Origin: Alphaproteobacteria bacterium
Lineage (GTDB): Bacteria; Pseudomonadota; Alphaproteobacteria; Caulobacterales; Maricaulaceae
Assembly (NCBI GenBank): GCA_016124665.1
Contig: WGNH01000012.1
Coordinates: 1 to 32,696 of the forward strand
Length of the DNA: 32,696 nucleotides
Direction of reading: 5' to 3'
Below the pieces are notes generated by a model, which searched no databases, was not told the DNA's origin, and saw only the letters and a list, made by a program, of their open reading frames with translations. Below, piece after piece: positions 32,183 to 32,696 of this stretch. A program made the position numbers and the translations under genes. How positions within the stretch are numbered: position 1 is the stretch's first letter; the number at the start of each line of letters is the position of its first letter.

Positions 32183-32696
32183 CTAGCCAAGCGATCCTTT
32201 TGGCACAGAACTTTGCGGATGAGGCGCAAACCATTTGTAGACCGCCGGTAGAACCAGCAATGTCAAAACGGTCGAAGTCACCAATCCGCCGATAACAACG
32301 GCTGCGAGAGGTCGTTGAACCTCCGAGCCGATGCCGGACGCAAAAAGCAATGGCATCAAGCCAAGGCCCGTAGTTGTCGCGGTCATCAAAACGGGCTGAG
32401 CACGACGCACTGCTGCCTCCACGCTGAACACGTCAACGTCCGAGCGATCCTTTGCGAAGCGGTCGAGGAATGAGACCAAAACCATGCCATTACCTAGGGC
32501 AATGCCGAAGAGAGCAATAAAGCCAACGGAAGCTGGAACCGATAGGTTCTGACCGGTTAGCCACAGCGCCGCGATACCACCGACCAGCGCCAACGGGATG
32601 TTGGCGATGATCAAGAGTGCGCTTTTGAGCCGTCCAAAGCTGAAAAGTAGCAAGAGGAACACGACACCCAGTGTGACTGGGATGACGACAGCGAAA
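32183..32696 (-). CDS. CzcA-like RND pump, C-terminal part (runs off window)
   Basis: The final 170 or so residues of a heavy-metal RND efflux permease; the frame is open to the window edge, so the 5' part lies beyond 32696. Visible are the last helices of the membrane domain: NIPLALVGGIAALWLTG, SVPASVGFIALFGIALGNGMVL, PVLMTATTTGLGLMPLLFASGIGSEVQRPLAAV in outline, and VLTLLVLPAVYKWF. The GIGSEVQRPLA segment is typical of the CzcA/CusA group rather than drug pumps. The pump would export metal ions together with an adaptor and outer-membrane protein not seen here. It is upstream of lspA on the same strand, separated by a hairpin. Confidence 0.92.
   Translation of the reverse strand, partial: FAVVIPVTLGVVFLLLLFSFGRLKSALLIIANIPLALVGGIAALWLTGQNLSVPASVGFIALFGIALGNGMVLVSFLDRFAKDRSDVDVFSVEAAVRRAQPVLMTATTTGLGLMPLLFASGIGSEVQRPLAAVVIGGLVTSTVLTLLVLPAVYKWFAPHPQSSVPKGSLG

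Overview
The window is GC-rich DNA (lower in roughly the last 3 kb) from an alphaproteobacterium, most likely a marine Maricaulales/Hyphomonadaceae-type organism. That assignment is inference. It rests on the mix of a BIME-like intergenic repeat, a secreted M17 aminopeptidase, a DUF2855 protein, a curlin with a CsgH-like partner, an S8 protease with WGDI repeats and a class I PhaC. No rRNA, tRNA or CRISPR array was seen.

Positions 1-18685 look like ordinary chromosome. In order they hold an intergenic palindromic repeat; a type 2 (eukaryote-like) isoleucyl-tRNA synthetase; a secreted leucyl aminopeptidase; an HSL-type esterase convergent with a cytochrome P450; a CsgH-like protein and a curlin with a strict 11-residue repeat; a small lipoprotein; a DUF2855 protein; an ECF sigma factor, zinc-finger anti-sigma factor and DUF6789 membrane protein set; a DUF900-type lipoprotein hydrolase; a large periplasmic-TPR/degenerate-GGDEF/EAL protein; and a subtilase with a C-terminal barrel. 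The subtilase has lost its 5' end to an insertion sequence.

Positions 18686-29500 are a mosaic built around IS6-family elements. Two related but not identical full copies (about 803 and 802 bp, same orientation) bracket 8.6 kb. That segment carries an RND efflux permease and its lipoprotein adaptor, a four-helix membrane protein, a class I PHA synthase, a small membrane protein, a TetR regulator, a tiny ORF and the 5' part of an HlyD/YbhG-like adaptor cut by the second IS. Immediately beyond the second IS is the last 42 codons of a serine recombinase, followed by an array of CCCTGT/ACAGGG motifs arranged as hairpins, and then a decayed third IS end. No 8-bp target duplication pairs any of the IS ends, so the present layout probably reflects IS-driven deletion and rearrangement rather than simple insertions.

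Positions 29843-32696 form a metal-resistance module: a membrane ICMT-type methyltransferase, a short CDF-like cation transporter, a divergent MerR regulator, a second-copy-type lspA and the C-terminal part of a CzcA-like RND pump running off the window. The CDF/MerR spacer contains a textbook MerR-type promoter: a 19-bp spacer between -35 and -10 with a perfect dyad inside it. The most unusual items are the recombinase remnant with its hairpin array, the uniform curlin, the IS junction inside the WGDI repeat tract, and the candidate TetR operator upstream of phaC.
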